DNA of 64,000 nt from assembly GCA_028023455.1 (NCBI GenBank), contig JAQFVV010006272.1, positions 1,938,586-2,002,585 on the forward strand, in the 5' to 3' direction. The notes beneath the pieces were generated by a model that was not told where the DNA came from, did not search any database, and worked only from the letters and a program-made list of their open reading frames with translations. Position 1 is the first letter of the stretch; every line of letters begins with the position of its first letter. Made by a program: the position numbers and the translations under genes. The DNA is from Epiperipatus broadwayi (lineage: Eukaryota; Onychophora; Udeonychophora; Euonychophora; Peripatidae). Below, in pieces: positions 1 through 11,619 of the stretch.

Positions 1-500
1 TTTTGAAAGCATATTTTAGCGATATACTAGCAGACTCTGATTTGTTGATTCTTTTCAATGCAAGGTTACATAGATCTTTCCATACTCCATATTGGTCGAG
101 AATATGAGCCATGTATTCTTCTGATCTAAAGCATAGGGGGCAGATGGGGTTAATGTTATATCTTCTTTGACAATAGAGAAAGACTGCGATAGAGAGTCCC
201 AAGATTGACCTTCACGAGAAAATGGACAAACTTGGGGCCAAGCAGGGAGATTAACCATTTTGGTTTTACCCTCATAAGCCAGTTAAAAAGCTTGCCAATA
301 GGCCAGTTTCTTTTGGAAAAGCGTACTGGATGTACTGATGTTATCAATTACCAAAGTCACTTGTTCCATCCAAAGTTGACACCGTTTCGGAGGGGCCCGA
401 TCTGTAAGGGCCACCTTATCCATTGGAAAGGGACATTCCATTTCTTGGTTGTCTTTGAAGACTTTACAGAGAATATTATGTTCTAAGAATATTGAAGACC
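1..500 (-). pseudogene. LINE 3' fragment with zf-RVT-like tail
   Basis: Reading the minus strand, one frame near the left window edge (about 155 down to 40) gives a peptide containing NPICPLCFRSEEYMAHIL. The CPLC...E...H.L pattern resembles the zinc-binding tail (zf-RVT) found after the reverse transcriptase of many non-LTR retrotransposons. The fourth ligand (a Cys after HIL) is not seen. Upstream coding-like stretches continue in other frames up to about 480, so the frame is broken more than once. The stretch is richer in G+C than its surroundings and abuts the RTE copy at 510. It does not match the RTE 3' part seen at 50.5 kb, so it is probably a different LINE. It may continue past the window start. 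Assignment rests on one short motif. Confidence 0.33.
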
Positions 501-509
501 TTGAGCGAG

Positions 510-3355
510 TGTGTAATGTGTTTTTGATCCCTTCTTGTTACTCCTAACATGCAACTCTTCATACTTCTTTGAATGGTCCGAAGTCTTTGTATTGATCTTC
601 TAATAAGTTTACAACTCTCAGATCCATAAATAAGAACTGGTAAAACATTTATTAAAAATCTTCCTTTTCAAACACAAAGGCATATTTCCTTTTAATATTA
701 AGATATTTCTACCAACCAAGCAAGTTTAATTCTATGATTAATTTCATCCAATATATTTCCATCTGCAATAATAATAATCTGACCAAAATATTTATAGTTG
801 TTAACTTCTTCTAACATCATTATCAATATATATATATATTGAGAAAATCCATTGAATATTAGATTTTTAACATTTATCTTCAATCCTACTTACTTTCATT
901 TGATAACTTTTGTAGCGTTTACTGAACCTCTAAAGCATTATTTCCATAAAACAAGTACATCATCTGAAAAATCTAAATGACTTAAATAATCATTTACTTT
1001 TATTCCTTTAAATTTTCATTTTAATCTACAAAATACTTCTTGCAACACTGCTGTAAAAAATTTGGATATGGAATCACCCTGTCTTACACGCTTCTCAATA
1101 TAAATCTTCCTAGTATCATTATATAATCTAACTGTTGTTGCATTTTTATAAATATTCTTCAGAATATGACTTTATCTTGGGTCTATACCTTGATGATTCT
1201 ATGTTTTAATCACTGAAGAAATGCTTTCATAAACTACAAATCCAAAGGATAATAGCTCATATCCATTGGTCCTTTCTATAACTTCTCTCAATAAATTCAG
1301 CTTGTTCTTTTGGTTGATTAAAATCCAAAGTTCTCTTTAGATTGGTAAAAATTTTGTATAAAGGACTGATAGATCTGTAATTTTTAATATCTTCATTATC
1401 ACCTTTTTAAACTATTAATATTAATACTGCATTCTTCTAATCATCTGGTTCATCTTTATTATTTAGACATTTGGTATATTGTCAAAAAAAAAAATTATTT
1501 ATTTCACTTGCTTCTTTTAAGATATCGATCATAATTCCATCATTACCTGGAGCTTTTCACTTTGTAACTTTGATTGCATATCTCACTTCTTCATTTAAAA
1601 TCCTGGTCAATTCAGAAGATATAATAGTTGTATGAGGTATTTGTTCTTAATTACTATATAATTCTTGATAGAACTCTTCTACCCATTTCATGATGTCATT
1701 TCTCTTTTTAGTAAGTTTCAACTTTTTTTCTTATTGCAGATTTTTCCTACCAATACCAAAATGTTGTTTTGTAATCTTGAGACTTTTACTCTCTTCTACA
1801 GCTTTCTTGCTAGTTAACAATTATATTTTCTTGTATTTTTATCAACTCTTTTTCACATCACTTTACAAAATTGGAAAAATTCAATCCTTTTTAATGGATC
1901 CTTTTTATATATCTTCATATTCCTTCTTTTATTTATAAATTCTCTAGTCTCAGTAAAAAATTTATTGGTCGACTGCTGCTTTTTCTACCAGCTATCTTTG
2001 TTACAATTTTTGAAAGTGTATCGGTTATTTTCCTATTAATTTCATTCAAATCTGAATAATGTGCAAAATCTGCTAATATTTGAAAAAGATTTACCAGTGC
2101 TAATTTTAATTTATTAGAATGTTTCTGAAGATTAGGAATATCAACTGTGAATATTGTTTTTCATAATAATTTTTGTCTCTCGAATATTGCATTAACACAT
2201 ATCTTACATCTCATTAATCAATGATCACTTCCTGTGTTGAATTTATTAAGAACATTACAATCTTGAAATATATATTTTCTGTTAGTCAAAATATTACCCA
2301 ACTCTGCTGTTCCTTCATCTTGATGCTTTCATGTCCATTTCCTTTTAACATTTTTCTCAAAAAAAAAGAATTCATAATATAAAGTTTTTCTTTTTCTGCA
2401 AACTCCACAAATCTATATCCTTTCTCATTTCTATTACCATAACCAAATTTACCTACAGCACTATCATCTTTCAATTGTTTACCAATCTAGCATTAAAGTC
2501 TCCCATAAAAATTTTAAAAATGTTGTTTGATGTGATCAAAAGTCTTTATATATCCCTATAAAATTCCTCTATTACTTCTTCATTATAAGAACTTGTTGCA
2601 GTATAAATCTGAATTATCTGCATTTGGTATCTCCTATTAAGTTGAATAACTAATCTCATCACTGTCTGATACACTATCAATCTTCACAATGTTGTTCTTC
2701 CACATTTTATTTATAATAAATCCTACTCCACTTGTACTTCCAATATTCGTACCTTTGTAGTAGAGTACATTGCTATTTTAAATCAATTGTCTTTACATCT
2801 TTTCTTCTAATTCCACAAAGTCCAATAACATTCCATTTAATATGAGACATTTCTTCCAATTTTTCCAATCTTACTTCACTTGAAAGTGATCTTCAGTTGT
2901 AAGAACCTAATTAAAAGATTGTTATCAAATGGCAACCTGTGTCCACAATCAGGAGTCTTAGCACCCTACACCTTTGGCCAACAATCGCTGGCTGGTAACT
3001 TTACGGCCTCCTAAAGGGGGGGGTCATGATTTTTTCCTGTCATGATTGTAAATATCAGATTTTTTTTTCATTCACACACACACTCATTCTGCCTTATTAG
3101 GCAACTGAGAAGAAAGGCCATGGTATTTCTAGCTCTTAAAATCAGAGGGGTAAAGCCAATAAACTCACTTCACTGGTTAATGCCTGTTGGTGAGCAGACC
3201 AGCCATGTTCATATACTGTGTGAATAATCACATATTAATAATAACTGCAATGACAAGAATGTATGGAATGGACATTACAAAGTTGTCCTGCTTGATTCCC
3301 ATAAGATCTCCAAGAGGAATCAAAGGGTCACCTTTCGGTTAATAGCAAACTCTTT
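510..3355 (-). pseudogene. RTE-like LINE copy 1, heavily decayed
   Basis: This interval aligns by eye, almost end to end, with the better RTE copy at 50.5-53.75 kb, in the same (minus) orientation. The element would encode one protein: an N-terminal AP-type endonuclease and a C-terminal reverse transcriptase that act together in target-primed reverse transcription. Surviving blocks include endonuclease pieces such as YGNRNEKGYRFVEFAEKEK (about 2440-2350) and RT/thumb sequence at 600-900. Many indels and stops prevent any long reading frame. The 5' end lies near 3355, where it keeps the same leader found at 53.70 kb (including CTCCAAGAGGAATC-type sequence). At its 3' end, similarity stops near 510, before the last ~300 bp and the (ATG)n tail seen in other copies, so the 3' end was lost or replaced. 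It is older than the 50.5-kb copy. Confidence 0.9.
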
Positions 3356-3737
3356 TCTGCAGCTGCTCACAATATATGAAGCTAAATTAATATCTTTTAA
3401 AGATGTGTATATATTTATAATAAGAAAATAATTGGTATTATACATATGTAATAAACCATATTTGTGCATTTTTTTAAATATGTCTAATATTTGAAACCAT
3501 TAAAGAATAATAAAATTAATTTATTATAAATTCCAAACCATTATACTTATGTAGTTATACATTTGTGATCTTAATTAAGTAGATATAAATGTTAACAGTC
3601 TCATAAATAAATACAAGTATTTTGATATATAAGACAATCTGTACATTACAATTTGCATAATCCAATATAAATGCAATTATTCACTATACTTTGAACACTT
3701 TTTAGCAAAAATCTTTTATAGTACATATATGCATACA

Positions 3738-3782
3738 CAATCTTAAGTTTCGACTCTACTGCAGTCTTCTTCAGAGCCACTT
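3738..3782 (-). ncRNA. hammerhead-like motif, family R4 (copy a)
   Basis: On the minus strand: CTGAAGA, one extra A, a 4-bp stem GACT/AGTC with a 7-nt loop, then GAAAC and the self-complementary CTTAAG. The same layout with a compensated stem (GATT/AATC) is at 28.23 kb. Box and stem II match a hammerhead ribozyme, but no convincing stem I is visible, so function is uncertain. Confidence 0.35.
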
Positions 3783-3839
3783 TTACTTTAATTATAACAC
3801 AACAAAGGAAGTGATGAATTTGATAATATTACATAATCC

Positions 3840-4390
3840 TCATCATTATTAAATATTATCATAAATTTCAATCACTTCAGATAACTCTTCAATTTTTTCT
3901 ATAGGTTGGCCTATTGCATTCATGCCTTTTTCTTCTACAGGAATATTTTGGTGGATAAACTAGATGCCAGCAGCAATAAATATCCTTTATTTTGTAAAGC
4001 TATTTTTACTCTATGAAAATCTTTTATGGGACCCTAAAACTGAATTGTTTTTTTCATCCAACTCATTTTGTGTTACTTCTTCAATACCAACTTTTATGGC
4101 AGGCATCTATTAGGGCTTTATCCACATTAATTTGCCCTTGAAATGTTTTTACTAAACTTTTTTCAAATAAACAAATCTTCAATTAAAACATCATCTGTCA
4201 GTGAAAATACACTAGTGTATTTTTTTTTACAAAATATATCTTGTCGCTTGTTCTTTTGTGATTGTCAATTAATGTATCCACCCAAAAATAAATTTTCCTG
4301 GCCCACTAATCATGACAGCAAGTAGAATTACATTCTTAGCTTCCTGATATCGTTTTAACACTGTTTCAATTTTAGCACTTGGCATATTAT
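3840..4390 (-). pseudogene. decayed coding-like stretch, unrecognised
   Basis: The minus strand gives short broken coding-like pieces, for example AKIETVLKRYQEAKNVILLA near 4380-4320 and GIEEVTQNELDEKNNSVLGS near 4100-4040, separated by stops and frame changes. Composition is a little less A/T-biased than the surroundings. No family is recognised. It could be a remnant of a transposable-element protein or a processed pseudogene. It lies between RTE copy 1 and an R1 repeat copy, which favours a mobile-element origin. Confidence 0.2.
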
Positions 4391-4439
4391 TAGCTTACTA
4401 ACTTTTGGTTAGAAAAACATTATATTTAGTTATTTATTA

Positions 4440-4805
4440 TTTAATTATAGGAGATTTGAATGGAAACTGTCAAGCTCCCTTAAGCTATTCACTCTATTTC
4501 ATATAACTGATATTCATGATCATAATACTCACGACCATACATACGTGAAAAAGATAAATGATCTCCAATATATATATTTGGTGCTGAATCAACACTCATC
4601 AGTTAGCCTACATCATTTCTCACACATCTATATAATCAGTGCTCAGTTTATATTAAGATAGCAAAAATTTTCAAATTTTAATGAACAGGTTTCAGTCTAC
4701 TCCACTCCATCCTCCAATTTTTTGGTCATCCCTATCATTGAAAATCTGTTAATTAAACATCCAAATCCTTTGTTGATGCCAATATTATTGTCAAGCCATG
4801 ATGAC
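4440..4805 (-). repeat. R1 dispersed repeat, single diverged copy
   Basis: This aligns by eye with one unit of the compound repeat at 25.2-26.9 kb: shared blocks include GGATTTGAA-type sequence near 4450, the hammerhead at 4565-4608, and the CAGTTTATATTAAGATAGCAA block near 4650. It is more diverged than the 25-kb units and occurs once, without an inverted partner. The ribozyme-sense strand is minus. No open reading frame is seen, so any movement would depend on another element's enzymes. Confidence 0.75.
4565..4608 (-). ncRNA. hammerhead ribozyme motif, family R1 (copy a)
   Basis: Minus strand, in order: stem I strand GGCTAA, box CTGATGA, stem II GTGTT/AGCAC (5 bp, loop GATTC), CAA where GAA is expected, self-complementary ATATATAT as stem III, A as the residue before cleavage, then TTGG as the other stem I strand. 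Stem II differs from the 25-kb copies (GTGCT/AGCAT) on both sides and still pairs. The G12 to C change in GAA would be expected to inactivate this copy. Confidence 0.65.
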
Positions 4806-4809
4806 TCGT

Positions 4810-7800
4810 ATAAAATTTCATGTGGGTTTATGTATTAATAATTAGAGCAGTACATTCTTTACAATTCAACAAATTATTGAAGTTTTAAAGAAACATATGC
4901 AAACAACTTTGTGTAAATGTTATAAATTTGAATGTGTATAGATAAACTTTATGATTCTATACAGAACACCCACAGATTGTAAAAAATCTAGAATTTTGAC
5001 CACAAACTTTAAATCAAGACAGTGTGTGATTAGTGGAGGCTACACATATGTGTATTGTTATTCTTTTCGATATTGACTCAACTTTCCAACTATGCTTTTT
5101 TTTTCCTGTATGATAAAAATTGTTTTTTTATAAATGTTTTAATAAAAGAAGTTTTTTAATTTATTTTTTTTGTTTGTTTTTTAAACTTCACAGAAAAAAA
5201 TAAATGATTTTGTTTTGTTCCAAACACAAAAAAAATATAAATCCAATGCATATATATCTATCTCTCCAAGCTTAGAATCTAACCAATAGTAAGTTTATAT
5301 GAAGCTGCAGAGATATTTTCTACCAGCTGTAAAACAGTCTGGTTTGCATATATATCTAATTTCTTGTCCTAGAATTTAAATAATAGTAAAAGTTAAATTC
5401 CAGAGGTAATATTTTCTAGCAGCTGTAAGTATATATTTTTCTTCTTTTTTTTATGTAAATAATTTATAATACTGTAAAATAATGGTCTGTTTTGTGCTGT
5501 AGAAAAAATTTGTTTTGTGATCTGATGTGTGTATATATATATAATTCCTTTGTCTTAAAACATTATGAAATTGTAAATATAAAATTCCAGAGATAATATT
5601 TACTACCAACTGTAAGTATGAATATATGTTTTTTTGTAAGTAATGATTGTAATGAAAAATCAAATTTGCTTGTCATATCTGTTGCTGCAAGAACTATCTA
5701 ATATCTGCTTTGTATGTATATGTATCTTATATTTCTGTCTTGTACACATAAGCAATTATTTTTCCATTTTTAAAAATCTTTGTGTGTTTTTCTACTTTTT
5801 ATACCAAGATATTTTTTTTACAAGTTTGCTTATAATTATATTTATAATAACTTATCCTAATTTTCCTAAAATTAGCATTTCCACAATTTGCACATGAAAA
5901 ATAAGACAGACAATCAGTATTTTTTTTTTCACTTTGTTCTTTTATATTATAAATTGTTTTTGCAATTATTTTAAAATTAATTTTATTTTTTAATAAATTA
6001 CAAATTACTAAAGTACTGTTTGTATGATATCTGATAGACAATACTAAATATTAAATACTATTTTTCATTTGAACATTATTGTCAACTAATAAAAATGAAT
6101 GTCATCAGAAAATACATATTTCAATTTTTTATAATGATGAATTATCTCAGATAATTCATGCTGTGTGTCATTTTTTTTAGAATTTTATGAGGAAGGTGAA
6201 GAATCTGTCTATAAAATATGATTTGAACATTTAATTCTCAAAATTTAAAATTTGTAAACCTATGTAAAAATAAGTATTTTTGAAAGTGTTAAAAATCTTT
6301 TTTTCTAAATTTTATTAAGGTAATGACTATATTTTTCCAGTTTTATTACATTCTTTCAAATTTGCTCTTTCTAACTATATAATTTAGTATTTAATGTATT
6401 CAAAATATATGTATTATACTTGTTTAATTCAAAATAATAGCCAAGATTGAACAATTTAAGACATTATTAAATAAATTACGTAAAACTTTTAGACAATGTG
6501 AATATTTTAAACTTGAACAATTATTTAAATTTTATTTTATACATTTCAAATAAATAGATGTTAAATATTTATTACAACTTATCATAACCTTCTTACAAGT
6601 AAAAATGCAGCTTCATCAGTTTACATTATTCATGTTTGAAATTACACTGTTTATATTGTTTTTTCTTAAATATGTAAAACATGAAAATATGGAATTCTGC
6701 TTATTTGTACTGCTATTATTATATGAATGCCTGTAAGTGCACATTCTTGCTTTACATAGATAAGTGTGTCCTTTATTTATATATATTTTGACATTCTGTA
6801 TGTCGCAATGAAGATCCTGATATACAATGATTAATTTTGCTACTTCTTAATGTGTATTTGTATAATAATGTTTATAAGCATATTATTATGGAATAAGGAT
6901 GTTAAATATCTTTCATCTACCTGCAATTTAAATATTATGATTTGTATTGGTATATTCTACACATATATCTTGTCTTTGCTTCTTCATATTCAACTTGAAT
7001 GAATAATATAATATTAATAGATTTGTCAAAATAGAACATGTATAATATGACAAATATATTTTGGTCATGGATTTCAGGCTTTGTCAAAAATCTCATTTTC
7101 ATGTTTAGATATGTGATACATTAAAATTTAATTAACCACACCTTAAAGTTAAAACAAAATTGAGAAATATTGCTATTATAAAAATTAAATTGCCTAATAA
7201 TCTAATCTCATGAGACAAAGTTATATAATTAATAATTATAAAATTTGAATTTTATAATTTGTAAAATTTTCAAGGTATATTTTTACTGATTTTGGCTTAT
7301 GGTGGATACTTATGGGTATTGTTGTTAATCATTAATAAGTTATTGTAATTTTGGAATTACAAAGTGATAAAGTATTTTTTTAATTGCTATTTTATTATTT
7401 TGTTTGTGTGTTATTTAGTAAATGTATCTATTAAAATAATTACTTGATTTTTTAATTCATTCTTAAGAGAAATATATTGATAGTGGTTTCACTTTTCATC
7501 AGTATACTTCTGACTATTACAGTATATAAACATGTGTGTAAATTTTATTTAAATGTGAGGCATTAGATATCTAATAAATTTAATATTAGATGATGAAATT
7601 TTCCCATAAAGCAGTATAAAAACAAGCTGATAATCAAGTTAGCATTTTCTTTTTCACTAATAAAGTGAAGACTTCTTTGTTAGATATTAAAATCGTATAT
7701 GTAATAAATGTGATTTAATTGTAGTGCAGTTTATATAATAGAAATAATTTCATTGTTACACATTATTATCTGAATTGATTGATATTTATAATATTTAGAG

Positions 7801-9280
7801 CCTAATTTTAAGAGCTTTTTTGTTAGTGAAAATATCGTGAGTTGGGGATTAACATTTACAAGATTGTTCTTACATTGTGTTATAAAAATATCCTATCATA
7901 TGATATTAAATTTATTACATATATTATATACAAGTGATGCTAATATATAATGTTTCAGACAGCAATGCATACTTTCAGTTAAAAAATCCATTTGATGTTT
8001 TGTTTTAAAATATATTTTATATATTATATTTTTTTAAATATTTTTATAATTTTATATATAACAGTCATTTGTAAAATTAATAAATGTTGAACTTCTTTAT
8101 TAGAAACATTTTTAAAAGTTTCAATTTTGAAAAAGGAAAATTAGTTAAAAAAAAAAAAAAAAAGGTTTACTTGTATCTTCCATTTATATTTCCATTCATT
8201 ATATGTCCTAAGAAGAATTCTCAAGTGTAAACACCCTTCCTTGTGAAACCAGATGTTGTGAATACAGCAAAATCTCTGAGGATAAATTGTAAAATTCTGT
8301 CCACAAAAAGATGCAACTTTTTAAAAATAGTTTGTTAAAAATTCCTCTAAGTTTTATGAATAAATTGGTTTTTAAATTTTGAGTTTTTTAACATTTTTCT
8401 ACACCTTCCCATTGCATGTTTATTGCCTATAAATTATTTTTAATATCAACATTAGACAATTATCCTGAGATATCTTGGATTATTTTGAATAATTGAGATG
8501 ATATTATTTTTATCGCTAGACCTCCCCCCCAATTATATAAAAAATAAAATATTACTTTTAAAAATATTAAAATTATTTTCAAGTTTTACTTATTATTTTG
8601 ATATTGATTTTTTTAATGGTAATAATTATATATATACAATGTATTTTTCTGCAAATACTTTTTTATTTAACCCTTATTTCATAAGTCTGAGCTAATTAAA
8701 TACTTATTATTTTGTAATATATTATAGCTTTTGACTAATTAAATACTTATTAATCTCATTAACAGTAAGTCAACAATTGTATGCTGAATAATTGGACATT
8801 GGATTATTACGACATAGTGATAACACTTGATTATTATTATTAATAGTAAATAGCTATTGCTTGCATTCTCTTGTTTCATCTTAATTTTACAATTATTTTG
8901 TAAACTTTAATGAGATTTTTGCATCATTAAACATATAGTTGTTTTTCTTCTTATAATTGTTACTGATTTAAAATCAAAAATTAGTACTAAATTCATCAGA
9001 ATATTAATTTAGTTGTATTATTTACTGATGGTATGAACATATATTATACATGTAATTCATATGAACAAATATAGTATAGTCAATATTCACCAGTTGTATT
9101 TTTATCTACAACATTGACAAAAATATCCAATATAAATATGGCATATATTTTTACTGGCCATTTTTCTTATGCAATAGAAGTAGTAAATCATTGTATTTAT
9201 TCTACTTCAGTCTTTTATTGTAAGCTTAAGTAATCAATGAATATTAGACAATAATGCTATCACTTCATTTCCAGATTGGT
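4810..9280. other. AT-rich intergenic sequence, nothing recognised
   Basis: Very AT-rich DNA with short A/T runs (for example poly-A near 8146-8163) and TA dinucleotide tracts. I see no coding segment, RNA gene or repeat boundary that I can support here. The stretch near 5280-5640 has a loosely recurring block (taccagctgtaa-type and attccagag-type sequence about every 130-180 bp), suggesting an old, very degenerate tandem repeat. Confidence 0.5.
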
Positions 9281-9399
9281 TTCTTGACATAAGGGATAAA
9301 CAACTTTAGACATTTCATCAAAAATGTAGTGTTCCAAATATTTTGTCCAGTGCAAAAGAAAATTTAGATATCAAAAGTTACAAAAAATATATATATATA

Positions 9400-9880
9400 T
9401 TTCATCGAAAATTAAAAAAAAAAAAGCAACAGAACACATGACTAACCAAAATACATAACTAAAATATAAAAAATAATTATGTGAGATTTGTTACATTGTT
9501 CATTTTTGAAAGTAAATACATCAAAACAATTTTAGACATTGAAGATTTCAAATTTCATCAAAAACTTTTTAAAAAAAAGTATGGCAGTGGCAGAATGCAA
9601 AATTTAAAATTCTTCAAAAGTTAAACAAAAATGATATGATAAATATTTGTTGCATTTTTGAATTACATATATTAAATGTAATTAGCAATTATTAAAATCA
9701 AAACAATTTTAAATATTTCATTGAAAGAACCCATAAACTGCTACAAATTTTATCAAAATTTTAAAAAAAAAAGGATGGCAGCAGAAGACAAAATTTGAAA
9801 TTTCTTTGAAAGTTGAAAAAATTACATGAGAATATTTATTTTATCTTGAGAATGAGTAAAAATGTGGATTATTATAATTA
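9400..9880. repeat. degenerate tandem repeat, ~196-bp unit
   Basis: Blocks of the form 'atcaaaa(c/a)ttt(t) A-run (g)tatggcagtggcag' recur near 9557 and 9753 (spacing about 196 bp), with a weaker copy near 9406. Each is followed by 'aaaattt(a/g)aaattcttc/ctttgaaagtt'. The units are only loosely alike, so this is an old minisatellite or a tandemly duplicated repeat fragment. Confidence 0.45.
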
Positions 9881-10321
9881 ACAAATATTAAAATTGAAAT
9901 TAATTTTATAGTTATTAAGAGACAACATTTTATTTTTAAATTAATATGAATACAAGAATATAACAAAAAAATAAAGACAAATTTGATAAAATTTGGATAA
10001 TATTAGTTATGCAGCGTAATACATATAAAATAGCAGAATCAGATCTTGAGACAAACAATAATTACATGAGAAATATTTATTTTGCATTAGAGATTTTTGC
10101 ACAACAAATGGGTAAAACCATACCTGAAAATGAGGAAGATTATTCTTATAATGTGGAGTCAGAAAAAATAAAATGTTTTCGCCAAACTTAACTTTGTGAT
10201 CTTAAAATGTTAACAAAAAAACAAAAAAAAAATAAAGCAATAAAAATCAAACAATTAACAAAAGTTTGACTTTCAAATAGATTTAAGTATGACTATCTTG
10301 TATCTAGCCACTCATTTCTGT

Positions 10322-10440
10322 TCATCTTCTATATTATATATATATATCTACCTTTCTATCTATCCATCCATTCATTATATATTCTTATCTATGTATTTAT
10401 CAGTCTATTTAACTATCCATCTGACATACTATCTATGTTG
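10322..10440. repeat. degenerate TATC/ATCC microsatellite
   Basis: Interrupted tetranucleotide runs (tatc, tatt, catc, cattc). It is directly followed by a short imperfect palindrome at about 10440-10475 (gaagctggaaatat ... atatttctgcttc). Confidence 0.7.
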
Positions 10441-10479
10441 AAGCTGGAAATATTATAGTATATATTTCTGCTTCACCTA

Positions 10480-11055
10480 GTGCAAATGTCATCAGCACTA
10501 GTATGGGTTTAAACTCAATCTGATATAATTGACACTTGTCTCGTAATAGACGGTAGTAGGTGTATCTTATAATCAATATTATAATCTTTTATCTGATTTA
10601 TATTTCATTAATTTATATTTTATGATGAAAGCTAACCTCTCTATAATAGTGATTTATTTTATAATATTTGTAAAAATGTACATTTTGTTATTTATTTTAT
10701 TAAATTGGCACTAAGAGTAAAGGTTACAAATATTTTAAATTCTTTCATTAAAGTTCATTTTTCCAATTAATCAGTTGGTAACATTTTATATTTTGATATA
10801 TGTACATCAAAGGGTCGTTTATGTAAACAATCTAATATTTATAAGGTATATTTTGTAAACTTGTTATTTAAGTTTTATATCAAATGTAAGTTTGAAAGTT
10901 ATCACCCTATTATTTATAGAATGTACCAAATTCCTAAATTTTTTGTGAATAAAATTTACACTTTCTTTAATGTAAATCTCAATTAAATAGGCTTTGTTAA
11001 TAGGATGAGTGATAAACTTAATCATGCTTGTGGTTGTTTTCTTTTAATTAAAAAA
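10480..11055. other. AT-rich intergenic sequence
   Basis: No gene or clear repeat. A CTGATGA box occurs on the minus strand near 10495, but no stem II plus GAAA follows, so it is not called as a ribozyme. Confidence 0.4.
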
Positions 11056-11059
11056 TGAA

Positions 11060-11177
11060 TGCTTGGGGCATGTTTAATGCAGGATTGTAGATTTCCCACT
11101 CAGGCAAATGCTGACCACAGAGAATGTCATCAGCAAACATCATGCGCATTGGATACTGATAGATAAGGCTGGATAGT
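11060..11177 (-). pseudogene. reverse transcriptase fragment with FADD motif
   Basis: One minus-strand frame starting at about 11176 gives a peptide ending in YPMRMMFADDILCGQHL. The MMFADDI-L-C pattern is that of reverse transcriptase motif C, where the two Asp residues bind the catalytic metals, as in many non-LTR retrotransposons. The open part is only about 38 codons, with no other RT motif next to it. The wording differs from the LDFADDVVVFAN of the RTE family in this window, so it is probably from another LINE. Chance occurrence cannot be excluded because only one motif is present. Confidence 0.4.
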
Positions 11178-11572
11178 ATAAATAGTAAAAATTTTGAGAA
11201 GATAGATTACTGAAGAGAGTTGATTAGTGTTTATAGTTACATTGTGCCTAAAGAATGACGGGGTAAAAAGATCGACCGTTTGCTTCTTGGAGCTCTGTTT
11301 CCACTAGCTCGTCACAATGCTATTCCGGTGCTCTAAACATTTAGCCCATGAGACTGAACTGTCTGCTGAATAAAGACCTGATTTTATAACTGCCTGTTTC
11401 CAGCCATGGAATGTCTACCAATTGGTTCTGAGGTAACATCCAATTTGCTGCAAGCCTCTGATTTTAGCTTACTTTGTTTCTAAATCAATTTTAATTTATA
11501 TCTTATATATATATCTGTAATATTTATGCAACTTAATTTTAAAATGTTTCTTTAATTTTCTTTCCTTATGTT

Positions 11573-11611
11573 GGCCATGAATATGAGGGAAAACCTCGAA
11601 AGCGCTTGGCC
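11573..11611 (+). ncRNA. hammerhead-like motif, family R3 (copy a)
   Basis: Order: GGCC (stem I), ATGAATAT (junction), GAGG-loop-CCTC (stem II, with the usual first G-C pair), GAA, AGCGCT (self-complementary stem III), T, GGCC (stem I partner). This is the hammerhead layout, but the junction box is ATGAATAT instead of CTGANGA. Copies at 17.63 and 19.32 kb keep the pairing with different bases. Confidence 0.5.
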
Positions 11612-11619
11612 CATTTAAT

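Noticed and set aside
10009-10191. 60-codon open frame (MQRNTYKIAESDLETNNNYM...)
   Set aside because: Short, no motif, in AT-rich DNA next to a degenerate tandem repeat. Chance open frames of this size are common here.
10470-10510. CTGATGA box on the minus strand
   Set aside because: A GAAA-like sequence follows, but the intervening bases do not form stem II, and no stem I was found.
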